Shown: positions 7,329 to 16,175 of the stretch, piece by piece
Layout of the letters: the number at the start of each line of letters is the position of its first letter
Position numbering within the stretch: position 1 is the first letter of the stretch
Source: JAWVFK01 sp033856175
GTDB taxonomy: Bacteria > Actinomycetota > Thermoleophilia > Solirubrobacterales > 70-9
Assembly (NCBI GenBank): GCA_033856175.1
Contig: JAWVFK010000015.1
Coordinates: 1-64,000, forward strand
Direction of reading: 5' to 3'
DNA: 64,000 nucleotides
Program-made: the position numbers and the translations under genes
The notes under the pieces: generated by a model
Database searches by the model: none
What the model was told of the DNA's origin: nothing
What the model saw: only the letters and a program-made list of their open reading frames with translations

Positions 7329-8159
7329 GTGCTGAGCGACTACCACCTCCATCTGCGCCCCGACGACGCCGGCACCGCCGCCGCCGACTACTTCACCGAG
7401 GCCAACGTCGGTCGCTACCTCGAGGCCGCCGAGGCGGCGGGGATCGCCGAGCTGGGCGTCGCCGAGCACGTCCATCGCTTTCGCCAGGCGCTCGATCTCT
7501 GGCGCCATCCCTTCTGGCAGGAGCAGGCCGTCGACGACCTCGACGCCTACTGCGACTTCGTCCGCACGACGCCGCTGAAGCTGGGGCTGGAGACCGACTT
7601 CATCCCCGGTGCCGAGGATCGGACCGCCTCGCTGCTCGCGGCGCGGGACTTCGACTACGTCGTCGGCTCTGTCCACTTCATCGGCGAGGGCGACGGCGCC
7701 GTCGACCACGAGGGCTGGGACGTCTGGCGCTCCGGCGGCGACCCCGACGAGGTCTGGCGGCGCTACTTCGAGGCTCTGGCCGAGGCCGCGCGCAGCGGGC
7801 TCTTCGACGTCCTCGCCCACCCCGACCTGGTCAAGGTCTGGGGCTCCGCTCGGCCGCAGCCCGAGCGCGACCTGCGCCATTACTACGAGCCGGCGATCGA
7901 GGCGATCGCCGAGAGCGGGATCGCCGTCGAGGTCTCGACGGCCGGGCTACGCAAGCCCGTCGGCGAGATCTACCCGGACCCGGCCTTCGCCGCGCTCTGC
8001 GTCGAGGCTGGGGCGCCCTTCGCCCTTTCCTCCGACGCCCACCGGCCCGAGGACGTCGGCTACGAGTACGCTCGCGCGGTGGAGTTCCTCGAGGGCCTGG
8101 GCGTGACCGAGATCTGCGTCTTCGAGCGCCGCCAGCGCCGGCTCGAGCCGATCGGATGA
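7329..8159 (+). CDS. PHP-domain phosphatase, histidinol-phosphatase-like
   Basis: A 276-residue member of the PHP metal-dependent phosphoesterases. Metal ligands are visible in order: HLH near the N-terminus (DYHLHL), AEHVHRF, LGLETDF, GSVHF, LAHPDL and SSDAHRP. The architecture fits HisK-type histidinol-phosphatase (last-but-one steps of histidine synthesis), but other substrates are possible and no his genes are nearby. Its stop overlaps the ispF start by 4 nt (ATGA), so the two are probably translated together. The GTG start follows a TAGTTT box by 7 nt. Confidence 0.85.
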   Translation: MLSDYHLHLRPDDAGTAAADYFTEANVGRYLEAAEAAGIAELGVAEHVHRFRQALDLWRHPFWQEQAVDDLDAYCDFVRTTPLKLGLETDFIPGAEDRTASLLAARDFDYVVGSVHFIGEGDGAVDHEGWDVWRSGGDPDEVWRRYFEALAEAARSGLFDVLAHPDLVKVWGSARPQPERDLRHYYEPAIEAIAESGIAVEVSTAGLRKPVGEIYPDPAFAALCVEAGAPFALSSDAHRPEDVGYEYARAVEFLEGLGVTEICVFERRQRRLEPIG

Positions 8160-8614
8160 GCGGCCGCGTCGGCCTCGGCTACGACAGCCACCGCTTCGGC
8201 GGCCCCGGGCCGCTGCTGATCGGCGGCGTCGAGGTTGAGCACGACCAGGGCCTCGCCGGCCATTCCGACGCCGACGTCCTCACGCATGCGGTGATCGACG
8301 CCCTGCTCGGCGCCGCCGGCCTCGGCGACATCGGCAGCCACTTTCCCGACGACGACGAGACCTGGCGCGACGCCAACTCGATCGACCTGCTGCGGGTAAC
8401 CGTCGGCATGCTGCCCGGGGCGGTCGTCAACGTCGATGCGACCGTGATCTGCGAGGCGCCGCGGCTGGCGCCGCATCGCGCCGAGATGGAGCGGATCCTC
8501 GCCGAGGTCCTCAGCGCCCGGGTGAGCGTCAAGGCGACGACCAACGAGAGCATGGGGGCGATCGGCCGCGGCGAGGGCATCGCCGCGCTCGCCGTCGCGA
8601 TGCTCGAGCTCTAG
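8156..8614 (+). CDS. ispF: 2-C-methyl-D-erythritol 2,4-cyclodiphosphate synthase IspF
   Basis: A 152-residue MEP-pathway enzyme, normally a homotrimer, that cyclises CDP-ME 2-phosphate with release of CMP. Seen: the metal-binding GYDSHRF near residue 9, GHSDADVLTHAV, the IGSHFPD loop, and the C-terminal KATTNESMGAIGRGEGIAA motif. Length is standard. It is coupled to the PHP gene by a 4-nt overlap and lies close to ispD, as in mycobacteria and Bacillus, although the PHP gene is inserted between the two isp genes here. Confidence 0.97.
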   Translation: MSGRVGLGYDSHRFGGPGPLLIGGVEVEHDQGLAGHSDADVLTHAVIDALLGAAGLGDIGSHFPDDDETWRDANSIDLLRVTVGMLPGAVVNVDATVICEAPRLAPHRAEMERILAEVLSARVSVKATTNESMGAIGRGEGIAALAVAMLEL

Positions 8615-8660
8615 CGCCGCGGCTGGCGCTCCAGCGGCAGCCCACACCGACCATCTGAAA

Positions 8661-8666
8661 TAGGCT
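8661..8666 (+). promoter_or_regulatory. -10 box TAGGCT for leaderless acyl-CoA ligase gene
   Basis: TANNNT 7 nt before GTG 8674, with no SD in between. Confidence 0.4.
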
Positions 8667-8673
8667 GTCGCGC

Positions 8674-10311
8674 GTGGGACCGGGCCCGTTGTCAATCCAG
8701 CCGGTGACGCAGTCACTCGACAGCATCGCCAACGGCCTCTTCCAGCTGAAGGTGCTGACCCAGGTCGGCCTGCTGCGCCCGCACCGCCCCGACCGCGTCG
8801 CCCGCGCCGTGTACGAGTTGCAGCGCTGGGGCACCTCGCCCGCCGCCGGCGCGACGATCCAGGCGCTGCTATACGCCGACGAGCCGGCGATCATCGACGA
8901 GGCCGGACAGCTCACCTTCGCCGAGACCCACGCCCGCTCGAACGCGCTCGCCAACTCCTGGGCCGAGGCCGGCATCAAGCCCGGCCATGGCATCGCGATC
9001 ATGACCCGTGACCACCGCGGCTTCATCGAGGCGACGATCGCGGCCTCCAAGCTCGGCGCCAACGCGCTCTACCTGAACACCTCCTTCGCGGCGCCGCAGC
9101 TGCGCGACGTCATCGCCCGCGAGCAGCCGACGGCGATCGTCTACGACAGCGAGTTCGGCAGCCTGCTCGAGGGCGCGGGGGAGGGGATCCGCCGCTTCGT
9201 CGCCTGGCACGAGGGCGAGAAGGGCATCGAGCCGACGCTCGAGGAGCTGATCGAGGTCGGCGATCGCTCGAACCTCAGCCCGCCGGCCGAGAACGGTCGC
9301 TTCACGATCCTCACCTCGGGAACGACCGGCACGCCGAAGGGCGCCCAGCGCGCCGAGCCCGACGGCCTCGGGCCGCTGGCGGCGCTGTTCTCGAAGATCC
9401 CGCTGCGGGCGCGGGGGACGACGGCGATCGCGGCGCCGCTCTTTCACTCCTGGGGCTTCACCCACTTCCTCCTCGGCCTGACGCTGGGCTCGACGCTGGT
9501 CCTGCGACGGCGCTTCGACCCCGAGGGGTCGCTGCAGGCGGCCGCCGAGCACGGTGCCGACGCGTTGATCGCCGTGCCGGTGATGATCCAGCGGATCCTC
9601 GAGCTGCCGGACGAGACCCTGCGCCGCTACCGGCTGCCGAAGCTGCGCGTGACCGGCCTCTCGGGCTCGGCCCTGCCGGGCGAGCTGGCAACCGAGTGGA
9701 TGGACCGCTTCGGCGACAACATCTACAACCTCTACGGCTCGACCGAGGTCGCCTGGGCGACGATCGCCACCCCCGAGGATCTGCGCGCGGCGCCGGGCAC
9801 GGCCGGCCGTCCGCCGCGAGGGACGATGGTCAAGATCCTCGATGAGGAGGGCCACGAGCTGCCGCCGGGGGAGACCGGGCGGATCTTCGTCGGCAACGAG
9901 ATGGCCTTCGAGGGCTACACCGGCGGCGGCGACAAGGAGCGCGTCGAGGGCCTGCTCTCGAGCGGCGACGTCGGCCACTTCGACCCCGCCGGCCGCCTCT
10001 TCATCGACGGCCGCGACGACGAGATGATCGTCTCCGGCGGCGAGAACGTCTTCCCGCGCGAGGTCGAGGACCTGCTCGCCAAGCACGAGAAGGTCGCCGA
10101 GGCCGCCGTGGTCGGCGTCGACGACGAGAAGTTCGGCCAGCGCCTCAAGGCCTACGTCGTCACCAACGGCAAGGCCAAGCTCTCCGAGGACGAGGTCAAG
10201 GACTACGTCAAGGCCAACCTCGCCCGCTACAAGGTTCCGCGCGAGGTCGTCTTCATGGACGAGCTGCCGCGCAACCCCAGCGGCAAGGTCCTCAAGCGTG
10301 AGCTGGACTGA
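8674..10311 (+). CDS. Acyl-CoA synthetase (AMP-forming, FadD-like)
   Basis: A 545-residue ANL-superfamily ligase that activates a carboxylic acid to acyl-AMP and then acyl-CoA. Motifs: the P-loop LTSGTTGTPKGA near residues 212-223, YNLYGSTEVAWA, the hinge-region IDGRDDEMIVSGGENVFPREVE, and the catalytic-lysine end NPSGKVLKREL. This matches actinobacterial FadD proteins for fatty or sterol-derived acids; chain length cannot be told. It interrupts the conserved ispF-cysS order. The gene next door is convergent and only 7 nt away. Confidence 0.9.
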   Translation: MGPGPLSIQPVTQSLDSIANGLFQLKVLTQVGLLRPHRPDRVARAVYELQRWGTSPAAGATIQALLYADEPAIIDEAGQLTFAETHARSNALANSWAEAGIKPGHGIAIMTRDHRGFIEATIAASKLGANALYLNTSFAAPQLRDVIAREQPTAIVYDSEFGSLLEGAGEGIRRFVAWHEGEKGIEPTLEELIEVGDRSNLSPPAENGRFTILTSGTTGTPKGAQRAEPDGLGPLAALFSKIPLRARGTTAIAAPLFHSWGFTHFLLGLTLGSTLVLRRRFDPEGSLQAAAEHGADALIAVPVMIQRILELPDETLRRYRLPKLRVTGLSGSALPGELATEWMDRFGDNIYNLYGSTEVAWATIATPEDLRAAPGTAGRPPRGTMVKILDEEGHELPPGETGRIFVGNEMAFEGYTGGGDKERVEGLLSSGDVGHFDPAGRLFIDGRDDEMIVSGGENVFPREVEDLLAKHEKVAEAAVVGVDDEKFGQRLKAYVVTNGKAKLSEDEVKDYVKANLARYKVPREVVFMDELPRNPSGKVLKRELD

Positions 10312-10318
10312 GCCCGGC

Positions 10319-10810
10319 TCAGGCGGTCGCGCCGCGGAGGCCCTGGCGGCGCTTTGCCTCGGCGCGGAGCTGCTCGTGCTCGACCTGGCGCTTGAGCTGG
10401 CGCAGGGAGCGGCGCAGCTGGCCGCGCAGGCTGGGGGCGGCGACGCGCTCGGCGAGGATGCCGAAGATGCCGGCGCCGGCGACGCCGTAGGACCAGCGCA
10501 TCTCGATCCGGGTCCGCTCGTCGTCGACCCTGCGGATCATCCAGCGGCCGCGCTGGTCGAGGCCGGTGACCGAGTTCCAGGCGATGTCAGAGCCCTCCTT
10601 CCACTCGACGACCTCGACGAGGCCGCCGACCTCGGCGGCGCCGATGCGGACCAGCATCCTGATCCGCGTGCCGAGGCCGCTCTTGCGCTCGCCCTCGACC
10701 TCCCAGCGGGTGATGCCGTGGAGGAAGTGGAGGTAGTTCTCGGTGTTGGCGAGGTATTCCCAGACGGCCTCGCAGGGAGCCGAGATGACGATCTTCTCGT
10801 TCAGCCTCAT
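10319..10810 (-). CDS. SRPBCC (START-like) superfamily protein
   Basis: A 163-residue helix-grip protein. The start KIVISAPCEAVWEYLANTENYLHFL is typical of polyketide cyclase/dehydrase-like SRPBCC proteins, which bind hydrophobic ligands. A charged C-terminal helix (LRRSLRQLKRQVEHEQLRAEAKRRQ) follows. It is the last gene of a three-gene minus-strand group with an acyltransferase (11 nt upstream) and an SCP2-hydrolase fusion, so lipid binding or modification is a reasonable inference. No catalytic residues can be assigned. Confidence 0.75.
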   Translation of the reverse strand: MRLNEKIVISAPCEAVWEYLANTENYLHFLHGITRWEVEGERKSGLGTRIRMLVRIGAAEVGGLVEVVEWKEGSDIAWNSVTGLDQRGRWMIRRVDDERTRIEMRWSYGVAGAGIFGILAERVAAPSLRGQLRRSLRQLKRQVEHEQLRAEAKRRQGLRGATA

Positions 10811-10821
10811 CGCGGTGTCCC

Positions 10822-11808
10822 TTAGCCGATCACCGGCAGCCGGCGCTCGGCGGTGAGGGCGTCGAGCGAGGCCTGCATCGCCGAGACGACGTGGTCATAG
10901 ACCTCGTCCACGTCGGGGTCCTCGCCGAACTGCTTGACGATGTCGATCGCCGGCAGCACCTCGATCGTGATCTTCGCCGGCAGCGGCAGGTGGCCGAGCA
11001 TGTCGCCGACGTTCAGCCCCCAGGGCAGGGCGATCGAGATCGGCACGACCTTGAGCCGCAGGTAGCGGTCCAGCCGCAGAGCGCGGGCGATGCCGCCGCC
11101 CTGGCTGAGGAACAGCGCCGTCTCCTGGCCGCCGGCGGAGACGACCGGGACGATCGGCACGCCGGCCTCGAGCGCCAGGCGGATGAAGCCCTTGCGGCCG
11201 GCGAAGTCGACCTCGTCGCGCTTCCAGCTCGGGCGGTGGACCTCCCAGTCGCCGCCCGGGTAGACGAGCACGGCGGCGCCGGCGTCTAGCGCCTCGCGCG
11301 CGTGCTCGTGCGAGGCCGAGACGGTGCCGAAGCGGCGCAGGATCTGGCCGTAGGGCGAGGCGAGGACGAGGTTGTGGGCGAGCTGGTAGAAGGGCCGCTC
11401 GACGCCGAAGTAGGTCGAGAAGGCGAGCGTGAAGATCGGCGTGTCCGGCGTCATGTTGCCGCCGGAGTGGTTGCCGACCAGCAGCACCGGCCCGTGCTCG
11501 GGGATCTCGCCGAGGTTGCGGACCTCGGCCCGGAACCAGAAGCTGGCGAGCAGCCAGAGCAGCGGCAGCTTCTCGCGGATGTAGTCGGGATCGCGGTCGT
11601 CTAGGTCGGCGCTCAGCCGCCGGGCTACCGCCTGGTAGGCGCCGCCGACGATCCGCTGAGCCGTGCGGCTGTTGCCGAGCGTCGCGCCGAGCAGCCGCCC
11701 GCCGGCTCCGCCAACCGCCTGGCGGACGCGGTTCGTTCGCCCCTCCACGTTCCGGCCGCCGCCGCCGTTCTGCTTCGCGTGCTCGGCCAGGGCTGTCGAA
11801 TCGGTCAT
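10822..11808 (-). CDS. Lysophospholipid acyltransferase family (PlsC-like)
   Basis: A 328-residue glycerolipid acyltransferase-type protein. The active-site HX4D block appears as VGNHSGGNMTPD near residue 132, and YPGGDWEVHRP replaces the usual FPEGTR block. This is the variant of actinobacterial acyltransferases of uncertain substrate rather than classical PlsC. A start-proximal Gly/Asn-rich segment precedes a hydrophobic region. TAGACT lies 8 nt and GGAG 4 nt before the ATG. The gene sits in a group with an SCP2-hydrolase and an SRPBCC protein. Confidence 0.8.
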   Translation of the reverse strand: MTDSTALAEHAKQNGGGGRNVEGRTNRVRQAVGGAGGRLLGATLGNSRTAQRIVGGAYQAVARRLSADLDDRDPDYIREKLPLLWLLASFWFRAEVRNLGEIPEHGPVLLVGNHSGGNMTPDTPIFTLAFSTYFGVERPFYQLAHNLVLASPYGQILRRFGTVSASHEHAREALDAGAAVLVYPGGDWEVHRPSWKRDEVDFAGRKGFIRLALEAGVPIVPVVSAGGQETALFLSQGGGIARALRLDRYLRLKVVPISIALPWGLNVGDMLGHLPLPAKITIEVLPAIDIVKQFGEDPDVDEVYDHVVSAMQASLDALTAERRLPVIG

Positions 11809-11857
11809 CGTGCTCCAGTCTAGATACGGGCTGCGGCCGGGCGCCGCGCGCTCGCTA

Positions 11858-13108
11858 TCAGGCGATCTTCAGCCGGCGGCGGGCGAGGACGCCGCCCAGC
11901 CGCTGGCCGGCGATGTGATCTCTCAGCAGTCCGTTCGTGCGCTCGGGCAGCTCGACCTGGGGCACGTGGCCACACTGCTCGAGGACCACCTGGTGCGCCT
12001 GCGGCAGGGCCTCGGCGACGTGGCGCGAGAACTTCGACGGCACCAGCTTGTCGTGGTCGCCCCAGATGAACAGCGCCGGCGGCTCGAGCTTCGCCAGGCG
12101 GGCCCAGAACCCGTTGCGGCCCTCGGCGGGGTCGAGGTAGATGTTGCGCAGCGAGGCGTAGAAGGCCACCCTCCCGGCGGCCGTCCGGTAGATGCGCCGG
12201 AACTCGTCGCAGGCGATGTCGCCGACGCTCGGGTCGAGGCGATCCGGCTGCGCGAACATGCTCCAGAACTGGGCCCGCACCATCTCGTCGCGGATCGGCA
12301 GCTGTGGAAGTGCCGCCAGCTCCGGGCGCAGCAGCTTGACCAGCGGCACCAGCTCACGCCGGCGCAGGAAGGGCACCGCCGGCGCCAGCAGGCCCAGCGT
12401 CCGCACGCGCTGAGGCGAGGCCAGCGCCATCTCGAGCGCGGCGCGGCCGCCCATCGAGTTGCCGACGACGTGGGCGCGGTCGATCGCCAGCGTGTCCATG
12501 AAGCGGATCATCATCCGGGCGAAGTAAGCGGCGTCGTAGGGTGCTCGCCCCGGCTTGGACGAGGAGCCGAAGCCGGGCAGATCGACGGCGTGGACGGTGT
12601 AGTCGGGCGAGAGCGCGGCGACGGTCTCGAAGAACGAGGTCTTGTTGCCGCCGAGGCCGTGCAGCAGCAGCACGTGCTCGCTGCCGGAGCCTGCAGTCAG
12701 CGACGAGATCGTCGCCCCCTTGACCCGGACCTCGTGGATGCGCAGCAGCGGCGGCCGGTCGTCGGGCAGGCGGAAGAGGCCCTCGAAGCCGACCGCGAGG
12801 TCGAGGTTGCCGCGGGCGTAGAGCCTGCGCTGGGCGAAGGCGTCGAGGCCGGAGAGCCTGCCTTCGCGCAGCGCCAGCCAGGTCTGGGCGTCGGTGCCGA
12901 TGACGACATCGGGCTTGGGGCCGCCGGAGGGGTGGACGTGGCAGCGGTCGCCGCGGGCGCGAACGTCCCAGGTCCGGCCGATGTCGCCGAGCCGTATCTG
13001 GTAGGTGGCGCTGAAGCTCTCCTCGGCGCCCAGATAGCGCTCGGGCATCGAGCTGAACGCCTCGGAAACGCGGCGGACAAGATGCTCTTGCATCGAAGCT
13101 TGTGCCAT
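11858..13108 (-). CDS. SCP2 sterol-carrier domain fused to alpha/beta hydrolase
   Basis: 416 residues with two modules. Residues ~5-125 look like an SCP2 lipid-binding fold (PDVVIGTDAQTWLALREGRLSG, then YARGNLDLAVGFEGLFRLP). Residues ~150-405 are an alpha/beta hydrolase with HGLGG (oxyanion region), nucleophile elbow GNSMGG, acidic residue in WGDHDKLVP and catalytic His in QCGHVPQVE. The fold suggests a lipid ester or acyl-thioester hydrolase that presents its own substrate. It heads the minus-strand lipid group and diverges from cysS across 88 bp. Confidence 0.85.
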   Translation of the reverse strand: MAQASMQEHLVRRVSEAFSSMPERYLGAEESFSATYQIRLGDIGRTWDVRARGDRCHVHPSGGPKPDVVIGTDAQTWLALREGRLSGLDAFAQRRLYARGNLDLAVGFEGLFRLPDDRPPLLRIHEVRVKGATISSLTAGSGSEHVLLLHGLGGNKTSFFETVAALSPDYTVHAVDLPGFGSSSKPGRAPYDAAYFARMMIRFMDTLAIDRAHVVGNSMGGRAALEMALASPQRVRTLGLLAPAVPFLRRRELVPLVKLLRPELAALPQLPIRDEMVRAQFWSMFAQPDRLDPSVGDIACDEFRRIYRTAAGRVAFYASLRNIYLDPAEGRNGFWARLAKLEPPALFIWGDHDKLVPSKFSRHVAEALPQAHQVVLEQCGHVPQVELPERTNGLLRDHIAGQRLGGVLARRRLKIA

Positions 13109-13183
13109 TCGCTACCGCTACCCCGGCGTCGTGCCGTCAATCCCCTAAGCGGTGTCTCAAGCGTAGCGGGCGGGTCGGCTCAA

Positions 13184-13189
13184 TAGCAT
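13184..13189 (+). promoter_or_regulatory. -10 box TAGCAT for leaderless cysS
   Basis: TANNNT 7 nt before GTG 13197, in the 88-bp divergent gap. Confidence 0.4.
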
Positions 13190-13196
13190 CACTCGC

Positions 13197-14555
13197 GTGC
13201 GCAAGGTGCGGCTCAACGACACGCTCAGCGGCGAGTTGCGCGAGCTCGAGCCGCGCCGCGGCCGCGGCGTCGGGATCTACGCCTGCGGGCCGACGACCTA
13301 CGCACGGATCCACGTCGGCAACGCCCGGCCCTACGTCGTCTTCCAGGCGCTGAAGCGATTTCTGGCCCACGAGGGCTACGAGCCGCGGCTCGTCATCAAC
13401 GTCACCGACATCAACGACAAGATCTACGACGCCGCGCGGGTGGCGGGCGTGCCCTCGGCTGAGCTGGCGGCCGAGATGACGCGCCTATATAGGGAGGACA
13501 CCGACCGGCTCGGCCTCGGCCGGCCCGACGCCGAGCCGCTGGCATCGGAGACGATCGGACCGATCGTCGAGCTGATCGAGGCGCTGATCGCCTCCGGCCA
13601 CGCCTACGAGTCCGGCGGCGACGTCTACTTCAGGGTCCGTGGCTTCGAGGGCTACGGCAAGCTCTCCAATCGCCGCACCGACGACATGGACCAGGGTGAG
13701 GAGGCCGGCTCGGCGAGCCTCAAGCAGGACCCGCTCGACTTCGCCCTCTGGAAGGCGACCAAGGATGGCGAGGACAGCTCCTGGGAGGCGCCCTGGGGTC
13801 GCGGCCGCCCCGGCTGGCACATCGAGTGCTCGGCGATGGCCGAGGCCGAGCTGGGCGTCGACTTCGAGGTCCACGGCGGCGGCGTCGACCTGATCTTTCC
13901 CCACCACGAGAACGAGATCGCCCAGACCGAGGCGGCGCGGGGGGCGCCCCTGGCGCGGATCTGGATGCACAACGGCATGGTCCAGATCGCCGACGAGAAG
14001 ATGTCGAAGTCGGTCGGCAACATCTTTCAGCTCTCGACCGCCCTCGACGCCTTCGGCCCGGCGGCGATGGTCGCCTATCTGCTCTCCGGCCACTACCGCC
14101 AGCCGCTGGCCTTCAGCGAGGAGGCGCTGGCCGAGGCGGCGGCGCGCTGCGAGCGGATCCGCAACTACCTGCGCAGCGCCCTCGCGGTTGGGGCCGAGGG
14201 GGGAGAGGACCCCTTCGTCGCCAAGCATCGCGAGGCGTTCTTCGACGCCCTGGCCGACGACTTCAACACCCCGCGGGCGCTGGCGGCGGTGGCCGAGCTG
14301 GTCGCCGAGGGCAACCGGCGCGAGCTGCCCGGGGCACGCCCGGCGCTGGAGGAGATGCTGACCGTGGTCGGCCTCGAGGCCCTGCTGAGCGTCGAGGACG
14401 GGCCCGATGCCGACGCCGAGCGGTTGCTCGCCGAGCGTGAGGCCGCGCGCGCCGCGCGCGAGTTCGAGCGCGCCGACGAGATCCGCGACGAGCTGGCGGC
14501 GCGCGGCTGGGAGGTCCGCGACTCGGCCGAGGGCGCCCGGCTGGTGCGCCGTTGA
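13197..14555 (+). CDS. cysS: Cysteinyl-tRNA synthetase
   Basis: A 452-residue class I synthetase that charges tRNA-Cys. Seen: zinc/cysteine-site Cys in YACGPTTYARIHVGN (residues ~28-42, with HVGN as the HIGH motif), WHIECSAMA, HGGGVDLIFPHHENEIAQ, and KMSKSVGN near 268 as the KMSKS loop. The C-terminal anticodon-binding half ends in the usual REFERADEIRDELAARGWEVRD. Not the MshC mycothiol ligase, which lacks this C-terminal half. rlmB overlaps the stop by 4 nt. Confidence 0.97.
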   Translation: MRKVRLNDTLSGELRELEPRRGRGVGIYACGPTTYARIHVGNARPYVVFQALKRFLAHEGYEPRLVINVTDINDKIYDAARVAGVPSAELAAEMTRLYREDTDRLGLGRPDAEPLASETIGPIVELIEALIASGHAYESGGDVYFRVRGFEGYGKLSNRRTDDMDQGEEAGSASLKQDPLDFALWKATKDGEDSSWEAPWGRGRPGWHIECSAMAEAELGVDFEVHGGGVDLIFPHHENEIAQTEAARGAPLARIWMHNGMVQIADEKMSKSVGNIFQLSTALDAFGPAAMVAYLLSGHYRQPLAFSEEALAEAAARCERIRNYLRSALAVGAEGGEDPFVAKHREAFFDALADDFNTPRALAAVAELVAEGNRRELPGARPALEEMLTVVGLEALLSVEDGPDADAERLLAEREAARAAREFERADEIRDELAARGWEVRDSAEGARLVRR

Positions 14556-15244
14556 GCGAGCGAGGCGTCGCGGCGGTCGAGGTCGTCTACGGCAGGAACG
14601 CGGTCGCCGAGGCCGAGCGCGGCCGGCGTCACGTCCATCGCATCTGGCAGGCGCCGGAGACCTCGGCCGAGGAGCTCGAGCGGCGCGCCGGCTCTCCCGA
14701 CCACCAGGGGATCGTCGCCGAGGTCGATCCCTACCCCTACGCCGATCCGACGACGCTGCTGAGCGCCGAAGACGCGCTCGTCGTCGCCCTCGACGAGGTC
14801 CAGGACCCGCACAACCTCGGCGCCGTCTGCCGGACCGCCGAGGTCGCCGGCGCCGCCGGCCTCGTCATCTGCGAGCGCCGGGCGGCCCAGGTGACCGCCG
14901 CGGTCTGCAAGGCCTCGGCGGGCGCGGTCGAGCACCTGCCCGTGGCTCACGTCCGCAACCTCGCCGACTGGCTCGCCCAGGCCAAGCAGCAGGGCGCCTG
15001 GATCTACGGGGCCGACGGTGACGGGGCGGCCGCCCCCGACGACGTCGAGCTCAGCGGCAGGACGGTGATCGTCCTCGGCGCGGAGGGCAAGGGGCTGCGC
15101 CCACGCGTCGCCGCCGCCTGCGATGCCCTCGTCGCGATCCCGCAGCGAGGCAAGGTCGGCTCGCTCAACGTCTCCGCGGCGGCCGCGGTGCTCGTCTTCG
15201 AGGCGATGCGCCAGCGCCGCGCCGCCGCCGGCGCCTCTGCCTGA
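14552..15244 (+). CDS. rlmB: 23S rRNA (guanosine-2'-O-)-methyltransferase RlmB (TrmH family)
   Basis: A 230-residue SPOUT-fold RNA ribose methyltransferase. An N-terminal L30e-like substrate-binding segment (VVYGRNAVAEAERGRRHVHRIW) is followed by the trefoil-knot motifs QDPHNLGAVCRTAEVAG, VLGAEGKGLRP and IPQRGKVGSLNVSAAAAVLVF. The TTG start overlaps the cysS stop, indicating translational coupling. cysS-rlmB is a widely conserved pair. The precise target (G2251-type) is inferred from the family, not proven. Confidence 0.94.
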   Translation: MSERGVAAVEVVYGRNAVAEAERGRRHVHRIWQAPETSAEELERRAGSPDHQGIVAEVDPYPYADPTTLLSAEDALVVALDEVQDPHNLGAVCRTAEVAGAAGLVICERRAAQVTAAVCKASAGAVEHLPVAHVRNLADWLAQAKQQGAWIYGADGDGAAAPDDVELSGRTVIVLGAEGKGLRPRVAAACDALVAIPQRGKVGSLNVSAAAAVLVFEAMRQRRAAAGASA

Positions 15245-15351
15245 GCTGCCTCGTAACGGGGGCCGCGGACGGAAGGGCTCGACCGGCACGGCCGCAGGCG
15301 TGGGGCGGCGCTGGTTCTGCAAGCTGGCTTGCACGAATATTCGATCAGGGG

Positions 15352-15379
15352 TTGACAGAACAAGATCCTGGGCTACAGT
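15352..15379 (+). promoter_or_regulatory. Sigma-70-type promoter of the SigH-like gene
   Basis: A perfect TTGACA -35 (15352-15357), a 16-bp spacer, and TACAGT (15374-15379). Expected transcription start is near 15386, giving a leader of ~87 nt before GTG 15473. It is the best housekeeping promoter in the window and lets this gene be expressed separately from cysS-rlmB. Confidence 0.7.
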
Positions 15380-15472
15380 ACGCGGCATAAGGGTGAACCT
15401 GAGGTATAGGTGAGCCGTAGGAGAGGGCGCCCAGGGGAGGTACGTGGCGCCACAACCAACCAGGAGGTTGTT

Positions 15473-16162
15473 GTGGCCGTACCGACCCCCCAAACCGCTG
15501 TTGGCCCTGTTTTCAAGCCCGGGCACGGCAGCACGTCTAAGTCTCAGCCTGAGCTAGAGGACACGTACCTCGTCGCGATGGCGAAGGCCGGGCATTCCGA
15601 TGCCTACGACCAGATCATCCGCCGCTACCGCGGCTTCGTCCGCCTCAAGGCCTCGTCCTATTTCCTTTTGGGCGGCGACTCGGACGACCTGATCCAGGAG
15701 GGCCTGCTCGGCCTCTTCAAGGCGGTCCGCGATTTCCGCACCGACCGCGAGTCGAGCTTCCGCAACTTCGCGGAGCTCTGCATCACCCGCCAGATCATCA
15801 CCGCCGTCAAGACGGCGACGCGGCACAAGCACACGGCGCTCAACCAGTACGTCTCGTTCAGCCAGTCGCCGGCGGCGCCGGGCGAGTCCGAGACGACGCT
15901 CGACGACATCCTGCCGGGCCCCTCGAGCCACGATCCCGCCAATCAGGTGATCGCGACCGAGGAGCTGCGCAGCCTCGTCGCTTGCCTGACGAGCGTGCTC
16001 TCGGAGCTCGAGAGCCGTGTTCTCTCGCTCTATCTCGACGGTCATCCCTACGAGGAGATCGCCGAGCAGCTCGAGTGCGACACGAAGACGGTCGACAACG
16101 CCCTCCAGCGGGTCAAGCGCAAGGTCGGCATCCACCTCAGCTCGCGCGAGGTGAAGATCTGA
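15473..16162 (+). CDS. sigH: RNA polymerase sigma factor, SigH/Spo0H type
   Basis: A 229-residue sigma-70 family factor. It shows region 2 (YRGFVRLKASSYFLLGGDSDDLIQEG, then FAELCITRQIITAVKTATRHKH) and region 4 (LYLDGHPYEEIAEQLECDTKTVDNALQRVKRK). These are strikingly close to Bacillus Spo0H/SigH as I remember it, and unlike ordinary ECF factors. GTG 15473 is chosen because AGGAGG ends 5 nt before it; the frame extends upstream to 15410. Position after cysS-rlmB is the same as in Bacillus. Its regulon in this organism is unknown. Confidence 0.9.
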   Translation: MAVPTPQTAVGPVFKPGHGSTSKSQPELEDTYLVAMAKAGHSDAYDQIIRRYRGFVRLKASSYFLLGGDSDDLIQEGLLGLFKAVRDFRTDRESSFRNFAELCITRQIITAVKTATRHKHTALNQYVSFSQSPAAPGESETTLDDILPGPSSHDPANQVIATEELRSLVACLTSVLSELESRVLSLYLDGHPYEEIAEQLECDTKTVDNALQRVKRKVGIHLSSREVKI

Positions 16163-16175
16163 TCGCGGCTCGCGG

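Noticed and set aside
11663..13186. A 507-codon plus-strand frame across the lipid-metabolism genes
   Set aside because: It runs antisense to two genes with clear catalytic motifs and has no recognisable domain itself.
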